From Cristatella mucedo (Eukaryota > Bryozoa > Phylactolaemata > Cristatellidae): a stretch of 64,000 bases of DNA. The notes below the pieces were generated by a model. That model searched no databases, was not told the origin of the DNA, and saw nothing but the letters and a program-made list of their open reading frames with translations. A program made the position numbers and the translations under genes. Positions 1 through 11,165 of this stretch are shown piece by piece; position 1 is the stretch's first letter, and each line of letters begins with the position of its first letter. The stretch spans positions 124,001 to 188,000 of the forward strand of contig WPIO01000005.1 in the NCBI GenBank assembly GCA_009760855.2. The letters run 5' to 3'.

Positions 1-531
1 ATTTATTTTAGGCTACTGCTTCTTCTCAGAGGCAGGTGTTCACTCTGCTGCTGCTGCTGCTATTGGGTGAGCAGCAAAAGAAACTGTAGTGTGACTTTTA
101 TTTGGTGTTGCTGCCACAGACGTTCTACATAGTCTGATAGAGGTTAGAAACTACTAGTTGTTCAGCAAATCTGTATAGTCCATGCAGCGCCATTCTTGTT
201 TCCTCCTGCTGGTGTGCATTCTGTGTGGGCATTTTCTTTTCAAGATGTTTTTGGATTTGCTTTTGTTGCCCACCGCGTCCTAGGCTAGTACGACTGGTTC
301 TGTCCCCTTCCAGAGTGTGCCTGGCGCTTTTACATTAAGTAGCTGCCAGCGTAGATTTGTGCCATTGTCAAGTGTCTGCATCAGCATCCAAGTGATCTCC
401 AGCGACACGGTCTAGCATGAACGGACTTCGATCGGTGCGGTTGCTTTGGCAGTTGTCGCCCGAACCGTCGAACCTTGCAGCCAACCCGGGCCTCTTGAGT
501 CTCTAGAGCCCTGTTTCCCACTCGCGCACAG

Positions 532-713
532 GTGTTCCGGTACATCAAGCTGAACCGGCCGCTGGCACAAATGGCCACGACGCTGGACCGCTGCCGCTCG
601 GACTTGGTCGCCTTCAGTGCCATGTTCTTCGTTGTGTTTCTGGCATTTGCTCAGCTAGCCTTCCTGATTTTTGGATCTCAGGTTAAGGGCTTTGGCAGTT
701 TCTCGGAGACATG
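532..713 (+). CDS. PKD2: PKD2 copy 1 exon: S4-S5 linker, S5, start of pore
   Basis: The acceptor ends at AG 530-531 and the donor is ATG|GTGAGT. The frame opens at codon GTG ([10 protein letters not shown]) and continues through S5 ([18 protein letters not shown]). It ends in phase 2. At 182 bp it is exactly as long as the matching exon of copy 2. The pre-filter cysteine of human PKD2 and of copy 2 is shifted by one residue here, because threonine occupies that position and cysteine follows across the intron. Confidence 0.9.
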
Positions 714-3185
714 GTGAGTGAGCCGGCGCAGCAGTGGCCGCTGCAGTGGCGCTGTATCTTACCTGGGCTGGGCTTGGCTCACCCGGTCTCCGTGGCCCCC
801 CTCCCCCGACGATGCCGATCGCCACCGCGGCTGATGGGACTTTGCCGCCGATTCATTTGCCCACTCATCCTGAGCAAGGCAGCAGCTGAGCCTGTGCCAT
901 TGGCTGCCTGTTCCACAGATCTCTCATTTGTGTCTCTCTTTGTCTTGCTATCTCTCTGCGCCTGTCTTTCTTTCTGTTCGCTTATGTATCCGTCTGTCTG
1001 CCCGATCTGCCTGCTCGTCACTTTCTCTCGTCACTTTCTCCGTTTCCTCCATCTCTGCTATGTTTTTGTTCCTTGCATTTCATTGTCTGCACACCTCGTC
1101 TCGCGGAGCTCCAGTGGTTGATCTGGCAAGCAAAGTGCCAAGCCACCTCACTGTGGCAAGCTCTTCTCCTTTGCATGGTGTCGGCAGTCTACTCGCAGGT
1201 TCCTGCACCGACTGTTTCCAATTTATTTTCCGTTGCAGCATATCGTTGCTTCGTATGATCCTGGGTGACGTCAGCACGCACGAGCTGGAGACTGCGAATC
1301 GAGTGCTTGGCCCGCTGTTCTTCATCGTGTACACGTTCACAATCTTCTTCATTCTGATGAACATGTTCCTGGCGATAGTGTGTGAAGCCTATGCAGATGC
1401 CAGAGCTCACGTGGTCAATGCCAAGCATGAATACAACGTGACGTCATATCTTAAAAAGGTGCGCAGTGCTCTAGCTAAACGGGCCTGAGTCGATGGTTAT
1501 TTGCAGACTCGGGCCTAGACTCGGGCTCAGGAATCTCTGTCACATTTGGCACGCTCGGTCTCACCTGCCGACGACTTTACGAGATAGCCACCTGCTGCAT
1601 TAGCCTGATTGTGCCTCAAAAACCTGACCATTCCTTTTAAGGACTTCGTTATGCAGATTAGGTACATTCCCCCCCCCCATGTTTCCATGGCCTTTTCAAC
1701 ACCGTTCTCACAATAGCTTACCGGCACAAAGAAACGGCCATTCAAAGTCTGGCTTGCACGGACGCTTTGTCAGTTTCAAGAAGTCATAGAAAATGCCACC
1801 ATTTCACTGTTGCATGAGACCGGCTGCTGGAAAGTGGTCGGCAGTGAGTGCAACTGTAGGCCAATAAAAGACTGTAGCTTCAGCCCAGGGTATCTGCACT
1901 GGCTGCTGTGAAGGCACCTGCTGTGAACTGCTGCCTACAGCCACTAGGGTCCGTCGCGGTAACGCTCGACCTGAAGAAGTGGCTCCCGTGGTGCCGTAGC
2001 CGGTACTGCGCCGCCGGATGTAGGTGCTGTTACATCTGGAATGTGGCAGCACGTGCTGCTTGGCATCGCGAATCGTTTTCAGTAGAAAATGTCATATGCA
2101 ATCTGTCTAGCAAGGTCGGCTGTCATGTGGTAGCTGCTACCTAATATCGTGCCGCATGCCTCAAGGATGCATTGCGCCTTGTGTCTTTCCCCTCCTCTTT
2201 ATCTTCCCTCTCTCCTTCCCTCCTCCTCCTCCTTCTCCTTTTCTCCTTCACTTCTCCCTTTTCTCTGTCTCTCCCTCCCTACCTGCCTCCGTCCGTCCGT
2301 CCCTCCTTTCTCCTCTTCCTCCTGCTCATTCTCCTCTTCTCTCTCCGACTCCCTCTCTTATCGTCCACCTCCTTAGTCCCTTCTCGGCGATGTCTGGATC
2401 CTTTGCATTTCCAGCGCATATTTGGCTTTGCGGCAATCATAGACCCGGTGTCCTATGCTACTCTTCAGCAATATTCGAAAATGGCAGACAAGCTGAGTGG
2501 GACCAAGGGATCGCTGAAAATGGCTGTCGTGCAAGGCAGCAGCCGTGCTGCATGTCGATCGGCCAACACGGTGCATGCAGCCGCCGACGGATTTGACCGC
2601 GTGGAGGAGGAAGACCTCGTAAGTGGCTGTCTGCATGGATGGATCATGTCGAAATGTTTGAGCTTGCAGGGCCGTAGCTTGTGCTGTCAGAGGGCATTGT
2701 TTTAGCTCCCCCCAGAATGATGGCCATGGTATGCCTCTTCCTCTACAGGGCTGCCGTGTTCTTCGGAATTGGGGTAGGAGGGGGACCTTTTTTGGGGGCG
2801 GTGGAGCTGTGTGTGTATATATATATATCCGGCTGACGGTTCAGCCAAACACTGTCCATTACATTGTCATTATGGGGGGGGGAGACAAAAGCGACCCCAG
2901 GAGGAAGGGGTGACAGAGGAGGAAGGACGTTAGAATGCAGTGATCACCTGCCGGTTGATGGGGGGATGGCCAATTGGATGTGGCCTCTCGGTAGTCGCTG
3001 TAACTCATGAGTGGGAAGCGAATACTAGCGTGCCGCCGGCTGATTCCCCCAGCACGAGCTCATTGCCAGGAGACGCACAGCCGACCTGTTCATAAACAAT
3101 GAGCGGTCGGTTGTCCGGCGGCAAAAAGCCATATGCTATGGTGTGAGCAGGTTTATGTGTGTTAGTTGTTAGTGTGTGTGTGTGT

Positions 3186-3244
<59 letters not shown>

Positions 3245-3266
3245 TGTCTCTCTGTCTGTGTGTGTG

Positions 3267-3307
<41 letters not shown>

Positions 3308-5320
3308 TGTATGTGTTGTGCATGCACCTGCACGTCAGCGTGTCTGCTCTGGGATGTGTCTGGGATTCAGGGGGGGGGGGGAGCTCGCTCCTTCGAAGCC
3401 ACCCGGTCTCATAAAACTCTCTGGACCGACTCTGCTTTGCATTCTCTGTCATTTTAGTTTTATTTATTTTCTTCCCTGATGAAGGGCAATTGCACCGTGT
3501 GCACTGACCGTCGGGCGCTGCCTTCCAGGTTTATGATTGCTCTATCCAGTTGCCAGATCCGTTGGCTGCGATTGGAAGACGTGCGGTCCGAGGGGTCCTA
3601 CTTCCGGTCACCGTTGCTCGCATTGCTCTGAGCCAGTGCTTCTCTAAGCGCAGCGGCTGGATAGCTTCCTTATTTATTAGTAGTGGGTGCCTGGTGGTTT
3701 CTTGCTTACCTCAAAAGAGATTTTCACGTGTCTCCCCCGTGCCTCCTCTGCCTCGACCTCTCTATCGTTGGGCTGCTGGTAAAAGTTTCCCCTCCTCATG
3801 GTGCCTGCCTCCCTCTAGCGGCTCGTCTAGCCACGCGAGGTCATTCAGGCGTTTTGCACACGCTCAAGCTCACACTCGCTGTCACGCATGAGCACCGATG
3901 GTGAGCAAACCCTGGCATGCCCACTAGCAGGCATTCTCAGCTCGAGACCACGACGTATTAGCAATTGCTGCAAAGTATAATAATACTAGTAGTAGGTCCG
4001 TTTTTTAGCGCCACCGAAGGCAAATAAATCTCTAACCGGCGTGCTGCACAACTAGCTGCTAGAGAATCGTTAGCCGAGGGTATGCGACGTCACGTGGTAT
4101 CGAGGAAGCAAAAGCAAGCAGCCATCATGCTTTAGGCCAGCTTGCTCAAGCCATAGTTAAGACGCTCGTGGCCTCCGGTTTGTGTTTGTATTGATGCTTT
4201 CGTGTTAGGCGGGCCTGTGCGTGCCGTTGCCGAGACCTGCCTTCTAGAAGAGGGGATGGAGGGATGGTGGCATAGCACCAGTCCCGTCTGCGTTTTCGTT
4301 CTGCTCACGTGCAGAGGTTCTGTGCTCGCGCACATGACTGCTCGCACTGTCGTTCCTTCAAACGGGAGAGGCCGGCACCATAGCAGTGGCGGTGGCAGCA
4401 GCAGCAGTAGTGGCGTCACAGGACGACCAGCAGTGGCCTTCGTTCTAGTGCGCCTCCCCGGCCCCTCCCCTTCCACCGCTGACAGCTGGCTGTGCGCACT
4501 GCACCAGCACCAGCACTCTTTCTCGCATGCCGCCTCACCTCACAGGGCCTTCACCGCCAGCCCGGAGCGCGCGACGGCGGTGGCCGCAGCAGGGCACTCG
4601 TGCCACCGCCGCCGCGCACGTCCGGGTCGAGCAGCTACACGAGCCGCCAAGACAGCGACGACTGCGGCGACTGCGGCTGCTACGAGGACGATGATGACGA
4701 CGGGGCGGCTTCGTCGAGCGCTGGCCCGCCGCCGCCCCGACCTCGAGGAGCCGCTGCGGCCGGCAGCGGTGTGGTGTCGGCAGTGGTGCAGCATCGGCTG
4801 CAGGCCGGCGGCGGAGGCTCAGGTGGTGGCGGCGGCGGAGGCGGACGGCTTGCGCAGGAGGAGTTCACCGTGCTGACGCGACGTGTCGACCGCATGGAGC
4901 ACTCGATCGGCAGCATCGTGAGCAAGATCGACGCTGTGCTCGTCAAGCTCGAGGCGATCGAGAAGGCCAGGGCCAAGCGAAAGGAAACGCTCGGCAAGCT
5001 GCTGGACGGCTTCAGCGAGGTGAGCGCCTTGCTCGGCGGCTGAGCGCTCAGTGGCTGCGCAACGCCACGTAGGGGGCGCTGGGTGGGGGGGAGCGATCGC
5101 GTGGCACTGGATGGAAATACTGCCGTCCTTAGGTAGGGTGTGTCGCCCCCGAAACGTTTGTGGGGGCACGGCGCCCCTGCCCGCTATGCCGCTCCGTGTC
5201 ACTGTGCGCACGCGCCGATCTAGTGCCTCCGTGTTGCCACTGTAGTCGGCTGACGGCCAGGCGGACGAGGTGAAGCGAGATCAAATGGAAGAGCTTGTGC
5301 GTCAAGAGCTGCAGAGGTGA
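532..5320 (+). CDS. PKD2: PKD2-family polycystin cation channel, copy 1 (3' portion)
   Basis: This is the 3' part of a polycystin-2 gene whose earlier exons lie upstream of the window. Exons read as 532-713, 1239-1458, 2469-2618, 4546-5019 and 5261-5320, and they join in phase to 361 codons plus a stop. They encode the S4-S5 linker and S5, the pore helix with filter LGD, S6 ([12 protein letters not shown]), a post-S6 helix and a coiled coil containing [20 protein letters not shown]. That coiled-coil string is nearly identical to vertebrate PKD2, where it mediates C-terminal oligomerisation. Polycystin-2 is a TRP-superfamily, Ca2+-permeable channel of cilia and ER. Oddities are that no canonical second EF-hand exon is found, the S6 gate asparagine is cysteine, and the last exon ends at a TGA that also sits inside a good splice donor. 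The exon 532-713 and 1239-1458 lengths equal those of copy 2. Family identity is certain, but exon completeness between 2618 and 4546 is not. Confidence 0.88.
1239..1458 (+). CDS. PKD2: PKD2 copy 1 exon: selectivity filter and S6
   Basis: The acceptor is TTGCAG and the donor AAG|GTGCGC, giving 220 bp, the same as copy 2. It encodes the filter segment MILGDV, the conserved ETANRVLGP turn, and S6 ending FLAIVCEAY. In human PKD2 and in copy 2 the corresponding lower-gate segment has Asn-Asp where this copy has Cys-Glu. It ends in phase 0. Confidence 0.92.
2469..2618 (+). CDS. PKD2: PKD2 copy 1 exon: post-S6 helix and degenerate EF-like loop
   Basis: The exon starts QYSKMADKL, aligned with QYSAVLEKL at the start of copy 2 exon 10. 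It is preceded by a long pyrimidine tract and CTTCAG, and followed by GTAAGT. It is in phase 0 at both ends. The end ([14 protein letters not shown]) looks like a decayed EF-loop. An alternative acceptor at 2413-2414 would add 18 codons in the same frame. Confidence 0.72.
3170..3303. repeat. (TG)n microsatellite
   Basis: About 130 bp of TG repeats are interrupted by a short TCTGTCTCTCTG segment, inside a copy 1 intron. Confidence 0.97.
4546..5019 (+). CDS. PKD2: PKD2 copy 1 exon: acidic linker and C-terminal coiled coil
   Basis: The acceptor is CTCACAG, the donor GAG|GTGAGC, and the frame is phase 0 throughout. The first half is low-complexity Ser/Gly/Pro with an acidic patch (YEDDDDDG), as in the human linker. 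The second half is the coiled coil from EEFTVLTRR to LGKLLDG. A run of eight glycines precedes the coiled coil. Confidence 0.85.
5261..5320 (+). CDS. PKD2: PKD2 copy 1 last recognised exon
   Basis: After GGCCAG the frame reads [18 protein letters not shown] and then TGA. This matches the human segment REQMERLVREELERW. The TGA overlaps an AG|GTGAGA donor, so the protein may stop here or splice on to an unseen tail exon. Copy 2 continues for about 30 more residues. Confidence 0.75.
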   Translation, partial: ADEVKRDQMEELVRQELQR

Positions 5321-5882
5321 GACGAGACGCGAGGCTGCGTATGCTTGCTTGCTTGCGATGGTGCATGCACTCAATGAGCGTAATGTATCTCGGTCTCTAA
5401 CTCTACAAATCGACAAGGACTCTCTGGATGTTACACAGGAAACACCGGTCAACATTGAAATCGTTACTTACTTTAAAAGACCCTAATCTATAGTATCTGA
5501 GTGTGCTTAACACGAATATAACCATACATTTTTTCATTGGCTCTCGTATTGGTGATAGTTCATGAAGTTAATTTTCTATGTTCCACTGTGTGCATTTATC
5601 CAGTAGGACTGCAACAACCTCGTAAATAAGCCTAGACTTATGTACTGTTGCACCACATTGCATAATACCATCATGTGCAAATCATGCAGAGTTGATTACA
5701 TCGTTTTCTTATGCAATGCAATACTACTGCCAGGTGGCTGCTGCACTAAGTTGTTATCATAAAGCCCAGTCGGAAAGGCTGAGCATTTAAAATATTTCAG
5801 ACTTTGTGCACAAAGACAGTTTAAGCTACTGATGCATGAAACTGTCATGATTGTATTCATTGAGGTACAATACAGGACTGTA
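5321..5882. other. Spacer downstream of PKD2 copy 1
   Basis: This AT-richer sequence probably holds the 3' UTR of copy 1 if the gene ends at 5320. I see no clear AATAAA in the first few hundred bases, only AATAAG near 5622, and no other gene. Confidence 0.4.
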
Positions 5883-6885
5883 ATGCCTCGAAAGTGCATT
5901 CATACCGTTGAAAATGTTTGCTATATTTGTGGGAAAGTGACATTTGCCAACCAGAAAAAAGGCTTCACTTCTAAAGTGAAGAATCCGTATCATCTTTACT
6001 TCGGATGCAAGGTTGGTGACCAAGAACAGCCTTGGGCCCCTCACGTATATGCTGAGCTATATGTACAACACAGCTTTCACAGTGGTTGAATGGCAAAAGA
6101 CCATCAATGCCGTTTGCAGTCTCCATGGTCAAGGCTCAAGACTCCAACAATAGAATCTTCTCGAAACAGATGTCACAATTACTTTATATCGAAAGCGCCA
6201 CCAGCACTTGGAGCCTTTCTTCGGAAAGGAAAGTAATCTGGTGTTCTGTTCCGATATTAAGGGCCTCGTGAATGCCTTACAAATCGCTCACGAACGACAA
6301 GAATAGGGTCTATTGGTAGACACTTTGCAACTTAATCTTAAGACTGCTTTTGCACAATGGAAGCCGTCTTCCATCTATTCCAGTAGTGCATGCTGACCAC
6401 ATGAAAGAGACACCCGATAACTTAAAGCAGCTACTGAATTCCATGGAGTATAACAAGAACAGCTGGCACTTCTATGGTGATTTGAAGGTAGTTGCCCTCT
6501 TAATGGCACTGCAGCAGCAGCAGGGATATACAAAACGCACGTGTTTCTTATGTGAATGGGAGGATTGCCGAGCTCCAGGGAAGAGCTCCGCTACTTTCGG
6601 AAATATAGGACTCGCAGACAAGATGTAGCAGTTGGAGAGAAGAGTATCGACTGGAGCGCTGGAGCTCTGGTCGAGTCTCGCCAAATCCTGCTACCACTCC
6701 TTCACATCAAACTAGGTTTTGATGGAGAACTTCGTGAAAGCCATGGACCAGACTTTGCCAGCTTTCCAATACCTGTAGGAAAAAGGCCGAAATTCTGGCT
6801 GACTATTGCCTCACACTTCTCAGATATGCTCCCGGACAGCTGTGCAAGAGACGGGCTAAGGAATCTAAGAAGTAGTCTATGACTT
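5883..6885 (+). pseudogene. Decayed copy of a multi-copy invertebrate protein family
   Basis: Successive reading-frame pieces carry recognisable blocks in order. These are a start MPRKCIHTVENVCYICGKVT, then YHLYFGCKVGDQ and WAPHV, then (after a frameshift near 6080) NGKRPSMPFAVSMV. They continue with CSDIKGLVNAL, HNGSRLPSIPVVHADHMKET, DLKVVALLMAL, CFLCEW and LLPLLHIKLGF. From memory these match an uncharacterised, highly repeated protein family found in many arthropod, cnidarian and mollusc genomes, usually thought to be transposon-associated. At least two frameshifts and an internal stop near 6304 make it non-functional. Paired cysteines (CYICG, CFLCEW) suggest zinc binding in the parent. 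The family assignment is from recall. The decay is seen directly. Confidence 0.65.
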
Positions 6886-7084
6886 CATTTTTTACAGGCA
6901 TTAACCGTAGGTCTAACGCTATTGGCATGCATTTCGTGATGTACACAATAATGTATTGCTGATTACAAAAAAGGGAGAGCCAATTTTGCAATTTTACTAT
7001 CAAATTCGTTCTGAGCACATGCAAAATTGATAATAACTGGCTAATTTTATTCAGTAACATAACTCTTGTAAACATTTCTTGACC

Positions 7085-7395
7085 AGTGAGAGTTTTCTGT
7101 CGAGCACTCAAAGCCTGAGCGACTTTCGGTACGAATGCAGTTGCCCAAAGACTTCATCTCACCAAGCAAAGAGTAAGTTAGTAGTAAAACTGAGTCAGCA
7201 TGGCAGTCGAGGAAGTGAGTAGCATGCAAGTAGCAGCTCTGGATGGCCGGAAAGAATGTGCCACTGTTGGCAGCAGGAGAGTGTATGTCGTTTTGTAAGA
7301 ATTGTGTAAGTAAGCCCCACAGCCTAGGATCTGCACGGCAACAGCTTCTGGTTGCCAACGATCTTTCCGCATATCCCACTGAGGTGCACCGTCAG
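7085..7395 (-). mobile_element. LINE family A, 3' fragment
   Basis: The minus strand reads DPRLWGLLTQFLQND and RTESRSGFECSTENS. These match the 3' coding end of the 40.2-43.1 kb element (PRLWNSLPQFLRND, RTESRLGCECAIQNS). The copy is diverged and lacks a clear tail. Confidence 0.8.
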
Positions 7396-10160
7396 CCAGG
7401 AATGTGAGGAGCATTCCATTCTATTTACAACGAGCTCGTTGTAACGATCTCGATCGACAGGCTCAGTAGCGGTAACCTGCGCTTTGGAAGTTACGTCGTA
7501 GACCTTTTTTTTGCTGGTGCTGTCAAAACGAGAATTTTAGCGATTTGGAGTCGTGACGTCACATTCATCCGGCCACCGTTACAATTTGGATGTAAAGGGA
7601 TCGCTTTGATAGATGGCTCGGAAATTGCAGCAGTTGAAATGCAGCAGCCTCTGTGTGCACCGATCGGACGTGCTTGCGTCACGATCGGATCGTTAATGGC
7701 TCTCAGCTTGCTATTGATGGAAGAGCGATCTCCAGTTTTCGCAGGGATGCACGGCTTTCCAGAGACAAATATGGCGGTGAACATGCCTGCCTTGCCTCTA
7801 ACATCCAGAGACAGTTTCAGTGGCTGCAGGTTGGCGTGCAGCAGCCTGGATGCGTGATGGGTATTTTGCAACTGAAAGCCCCGAGAGGAAGTAGCAGAAA
7901 CCAAGGCCAGTGTGGTGTCTGTCCAGTGTGTGCCTAAACGGTTGAGACCACAAACGCCTGCAATTTCGAACGGTCAACTTTCAGGAAGCAAAGAACGCTG
8001 GTCCCTGTTCCTGTTGGTTTAATCTTTGCTTCAGCAGCATTTAAACTCTTTTTTTGATACTTTTTTTAGGTTGTGTGCAGTTCTTTTGCACCACGCTTTT
8101 CTTCTTCGTGCAGAGATCTTAGCACTTGCACTTGTGGCCAGTATGATCGTTTTGTGCGTGCATGGGGCGTGAAGATTACCACCGAACTTTTGCCGTGATT
8201 TGGATTTGTGACGCGTAGCAACTCCTGAGCATCGCATTCGCCGTCTAGCTCTTTATCTTGTGTTCACGCGTTGCCCTTCTGTAGAGCCGAGGAGGCCACG
8301 GAGGCTCGATGGTCAGGTCGGGTAGGTAGGGTGCCTCCCCCTCCCCCACCACATCTCTGGCTGCTTAGAGGCAGCGTTTGGAAGCAGTTCGTAGACGTGC
8401 ATTTTTCGGGCCATTCCTCATCAAAGGAAGCAAAAGTAAGGTCGTGTGCCGGTGCGCATGTCTTTGTCTAATCGAGACTCGTGTTTGGCTGACGCTGGCG
8501 CCGGCTCCTGCGATATAGAGACCTAAAGTTATTAAAGGCTCACACTAGAACAGAGGAATCGGTACACAGTCTGTGTGCTATGCACCATTTTATGGAGCTC
8601 GCGTGTCCTCGCCGCCCCTGCTGCGCACAGTCAATGCAGTTACCTTTAGTGCTCGAAGTAGCCGGGACGCCAGCCACCAGGTCAGTATATAATCTTGGTG
8701 GTGTCTGTGACTTTTCCGTCGGGCTTCGCGGTCGAACAGCTAGCACGTAGACTTTTACCGATCCGACGGTGGCATTTACCTTAACGCCTCAGAGCTCTGA
8801 GAACCGTGATTTTCAGACACCTATGTGCTGCTTTTTTTCAACTTTTGTGCTATTTTTTTCAACTAGAACATTCTCTAAAGCCACCTCAAACGGTGCAATC
8901 CGTTCGGCTAACATCCGGTCGCCTGCTGTTTAATTAAGTCGACAGATGCCCCCCCACCACCACCACTTGTGGCACTACCCGGCGGCGGCAATGCACGAGC
9001 ATCGGTGAACGCTTCTCTGCTTTTCTTTCCGCTCGGATGGCACCTTTCAGACATGCTCTTTTCGACGCAACGACTTCACGACCGCCACGCCATGTTTGTT
9101 TCGTAGGATGACGGAAGGCATGGATGCACTGTATGAGGCCTAAGCGATTCTTCGAGACAGCCTTTGTGGATCGAAGCCATCCTGTGTCGCGATGTGGCTT
9201 TCGGCTGGCCTTGAAGCTGACCTTGTGAGTCGTCTGCCTGGCAAGCACGGACCGCGCTTTACGTGACTGCGTTCACGAACAGGCGACACAGCGAAACTGC
9301 CCGGCAGGAGAAGGGCGATGTGGCATCGTTTAGCTGAGCTTTGGGTACGGGTCTGCTTAATTGATGGTTAAATTTCTACGTCCTTTATTTGAGGCCATTG
9401 TTAGAGCTTCCGAAAATGTTGGGTTATAGACCAACGACTAAGTGACGCGAGATAGATAGAAAAAAAAAGTTGTACTCTGGGTCACGTGCACTGTGCATCT
9501 AGTTCGTTAGCCAGAGCATCCTTGTGGCCATTTTGTATCCTTAAGCTGGTTGTTTCCGGTATTTATATATTTATGTATTACCGCTGGAAAAAATAGGCGA
9601 AGCCCGCTTTATCATGGTAAGAAACTGCTGTGGGCCTGGGACATCTGGATTTCCGTTAGTTAGCTTCCGTGGAGCAGCCATTGGTCGAGAGCCCTAGTCA
9701 AACGAATGTAGCCATATATTGCTCGCGTGCTAAGCTTTTGCTCGGAACATGCATATGTTTTTGCTGCAGGTCCCACAGCTTTTGTTAAGAAATAAACTGT
9801 GCAGGATTTAAAAATAATTTGACCAGTATATGCAGCTGGCTGGTTGAGCCTTGCACTTTTGGTCCGATTGGCTTCGAGACGTCCGATGCCTGAACTGTCT
9901 CCCTGCTTGTGAGCATTTATCTTCATTTCTTTAATATCCCGAAGGAGGCAGCTACTTTGGTCAAAGGGCAGCGAAACTAATTTTAGCCCTTGTGAGCAGT
10001 TGCGTTTACTTCATGCTGCCTTAGACGCGTGGGCTCGTCGAAGTCACGAGGTTGCCACCTCTCGATGCTGGAATCTTGGTTGTAGACCTGCACTCGCCGA
10101 TCGGTAAAGCTAATGCCGATGCGTGCCCACTGAGCGGCTACAGGCTGAAACCCGCTGGTC
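7396..10160. other. Spacer with no recognised gene
   Basis: Overlapping open frames at 7491-7937 on both strands and at 8934-9248 (-) resemble nothing I know and lack splice or codon support. I see no clear repeat family in this stretch. Confidence 0.4.
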
Positions 10161-10162
10161 TT

Positions 10163-11165
10163 TTAAAATAATAATAATAAAAATAATAGTGTACTTGATA
10201 AAGCGCCCTCAGAGAACTTAATCTCTTTCTAGGCGCTTTACATTTGCTGCAAAGGGAAATGCAATTAAATGGTAAGTAAAATCATGCTTGAAAAACAAAC
10301 AAGATGAATAACATGGTTAGGGGTGACATGCAGTGTCAGCACGCATAAGCACGTGAAGGACGAATCACAGGGACCCATTAAATGCTGTCCTAAATAGGTG
10401 TTTTTAAGTTCCTTTTAAATGTGGTCAGGTCAGGGGATTTTCTGACGCAGGTCGGGATGGAGTTCCAGGCTTTGGGAGCATACGAACTAAATGCACGGTC
10501 TCCAAAGGATTTAAGGTTTGTACGAGGTATTTCTAGACTGTTGGATTCCGAAAAGCGGGTGGTACGATGCTTGGCCTGATGGGGGAGTATGTCGGAGAGA
10601 TAGGCTGGAGCCATAGAATGAAGGGACCTAAAAGTGAGCGACAAAACCTTGAAGTCAATCCGTTACTTGGCTGGTAGCCAGTGCAGGTCGGCGAGAAGTG
10701 GAGTAATGTGGCAACTGCGACGCTCACGACAGACAAGCCTAGCTGCGCAGTTTTGCACCAGCTGCAATCGCCTGATCGCACATGCTGGCAGGCCAGTAAG
10801 CAGTGAGTTGCAGAAGTCGAGACGAGATGTCACGAATGCTTGGACCAACTTAGACGTGGTATCCTTATCTAAACAAGCCCGAATTTTAGCAATATTATGA
10901 AGCTGAAAATAGGCAGATTTGACCGTGGAGCTGATATGGTCGTCTAACGAGAGGTCGCTTTGGAATATGACACCTAGATTTCGAGCTGATTCGACAGGAG
11001 ATATGCTGGCAGAGCCGATTTTGAGAGACAGCCTTTCCAATTTCTGAATCACACTGGGTTTGCCCATAACTAGTAAGTTATTTTTGTCATCGTTTAGTTT
11101 TAGAAAATTTGCTGCCATCCATGTGCGGATGTCATCAAAGCATGCAGCAAGTGAGTTTGAGAAAG
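10163..11165 (-). mobile_element. LINE family B (L2/CR1 type), 5'-truncated copy
   Basis: The minus strand encodes the C-terminal part of a reverse transcriptase: FLKLNDDKNN, RRLQLVQNCAARLV, ITPLLADLHWLP, APAYLSDILP and FSSYAPKAWNS. A frame break lies near 10650. The 3' end is the family hairpin (AAGCGCC...GGCGCTTT in antisense) followed by (ATT)n. The 5' end breaks off at about 11165, a typical 5' truncation. Confidence 0.88.

Larger units (their letters stand above)
714..4545 (+). other. PKD2 copy 1 introns, with simple repeats
   Basis: Apart from the listed exons, this stretch holds introns with C/T-rich low complexity at 2190-2370 and a (TG)n tract at 3170-3303. A possible exon after TTCCAG at 3529 gives [18 protein letters not shown], but it resembles no PKD2 segment. 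No canonical EF-hand exon is seen. Confidence 0.5.

Noticed and set aside
3530-3700. Missing EF-hand exon of PKD2 copy 1
   Set aside because: There is a plausible acceptor, but all three frames lack EF-loop or EF-helix residues.
7491-7937. Overlapping genes on both strands
   Set aside because: The open frames are mutual shadows with no recognisable motifs.
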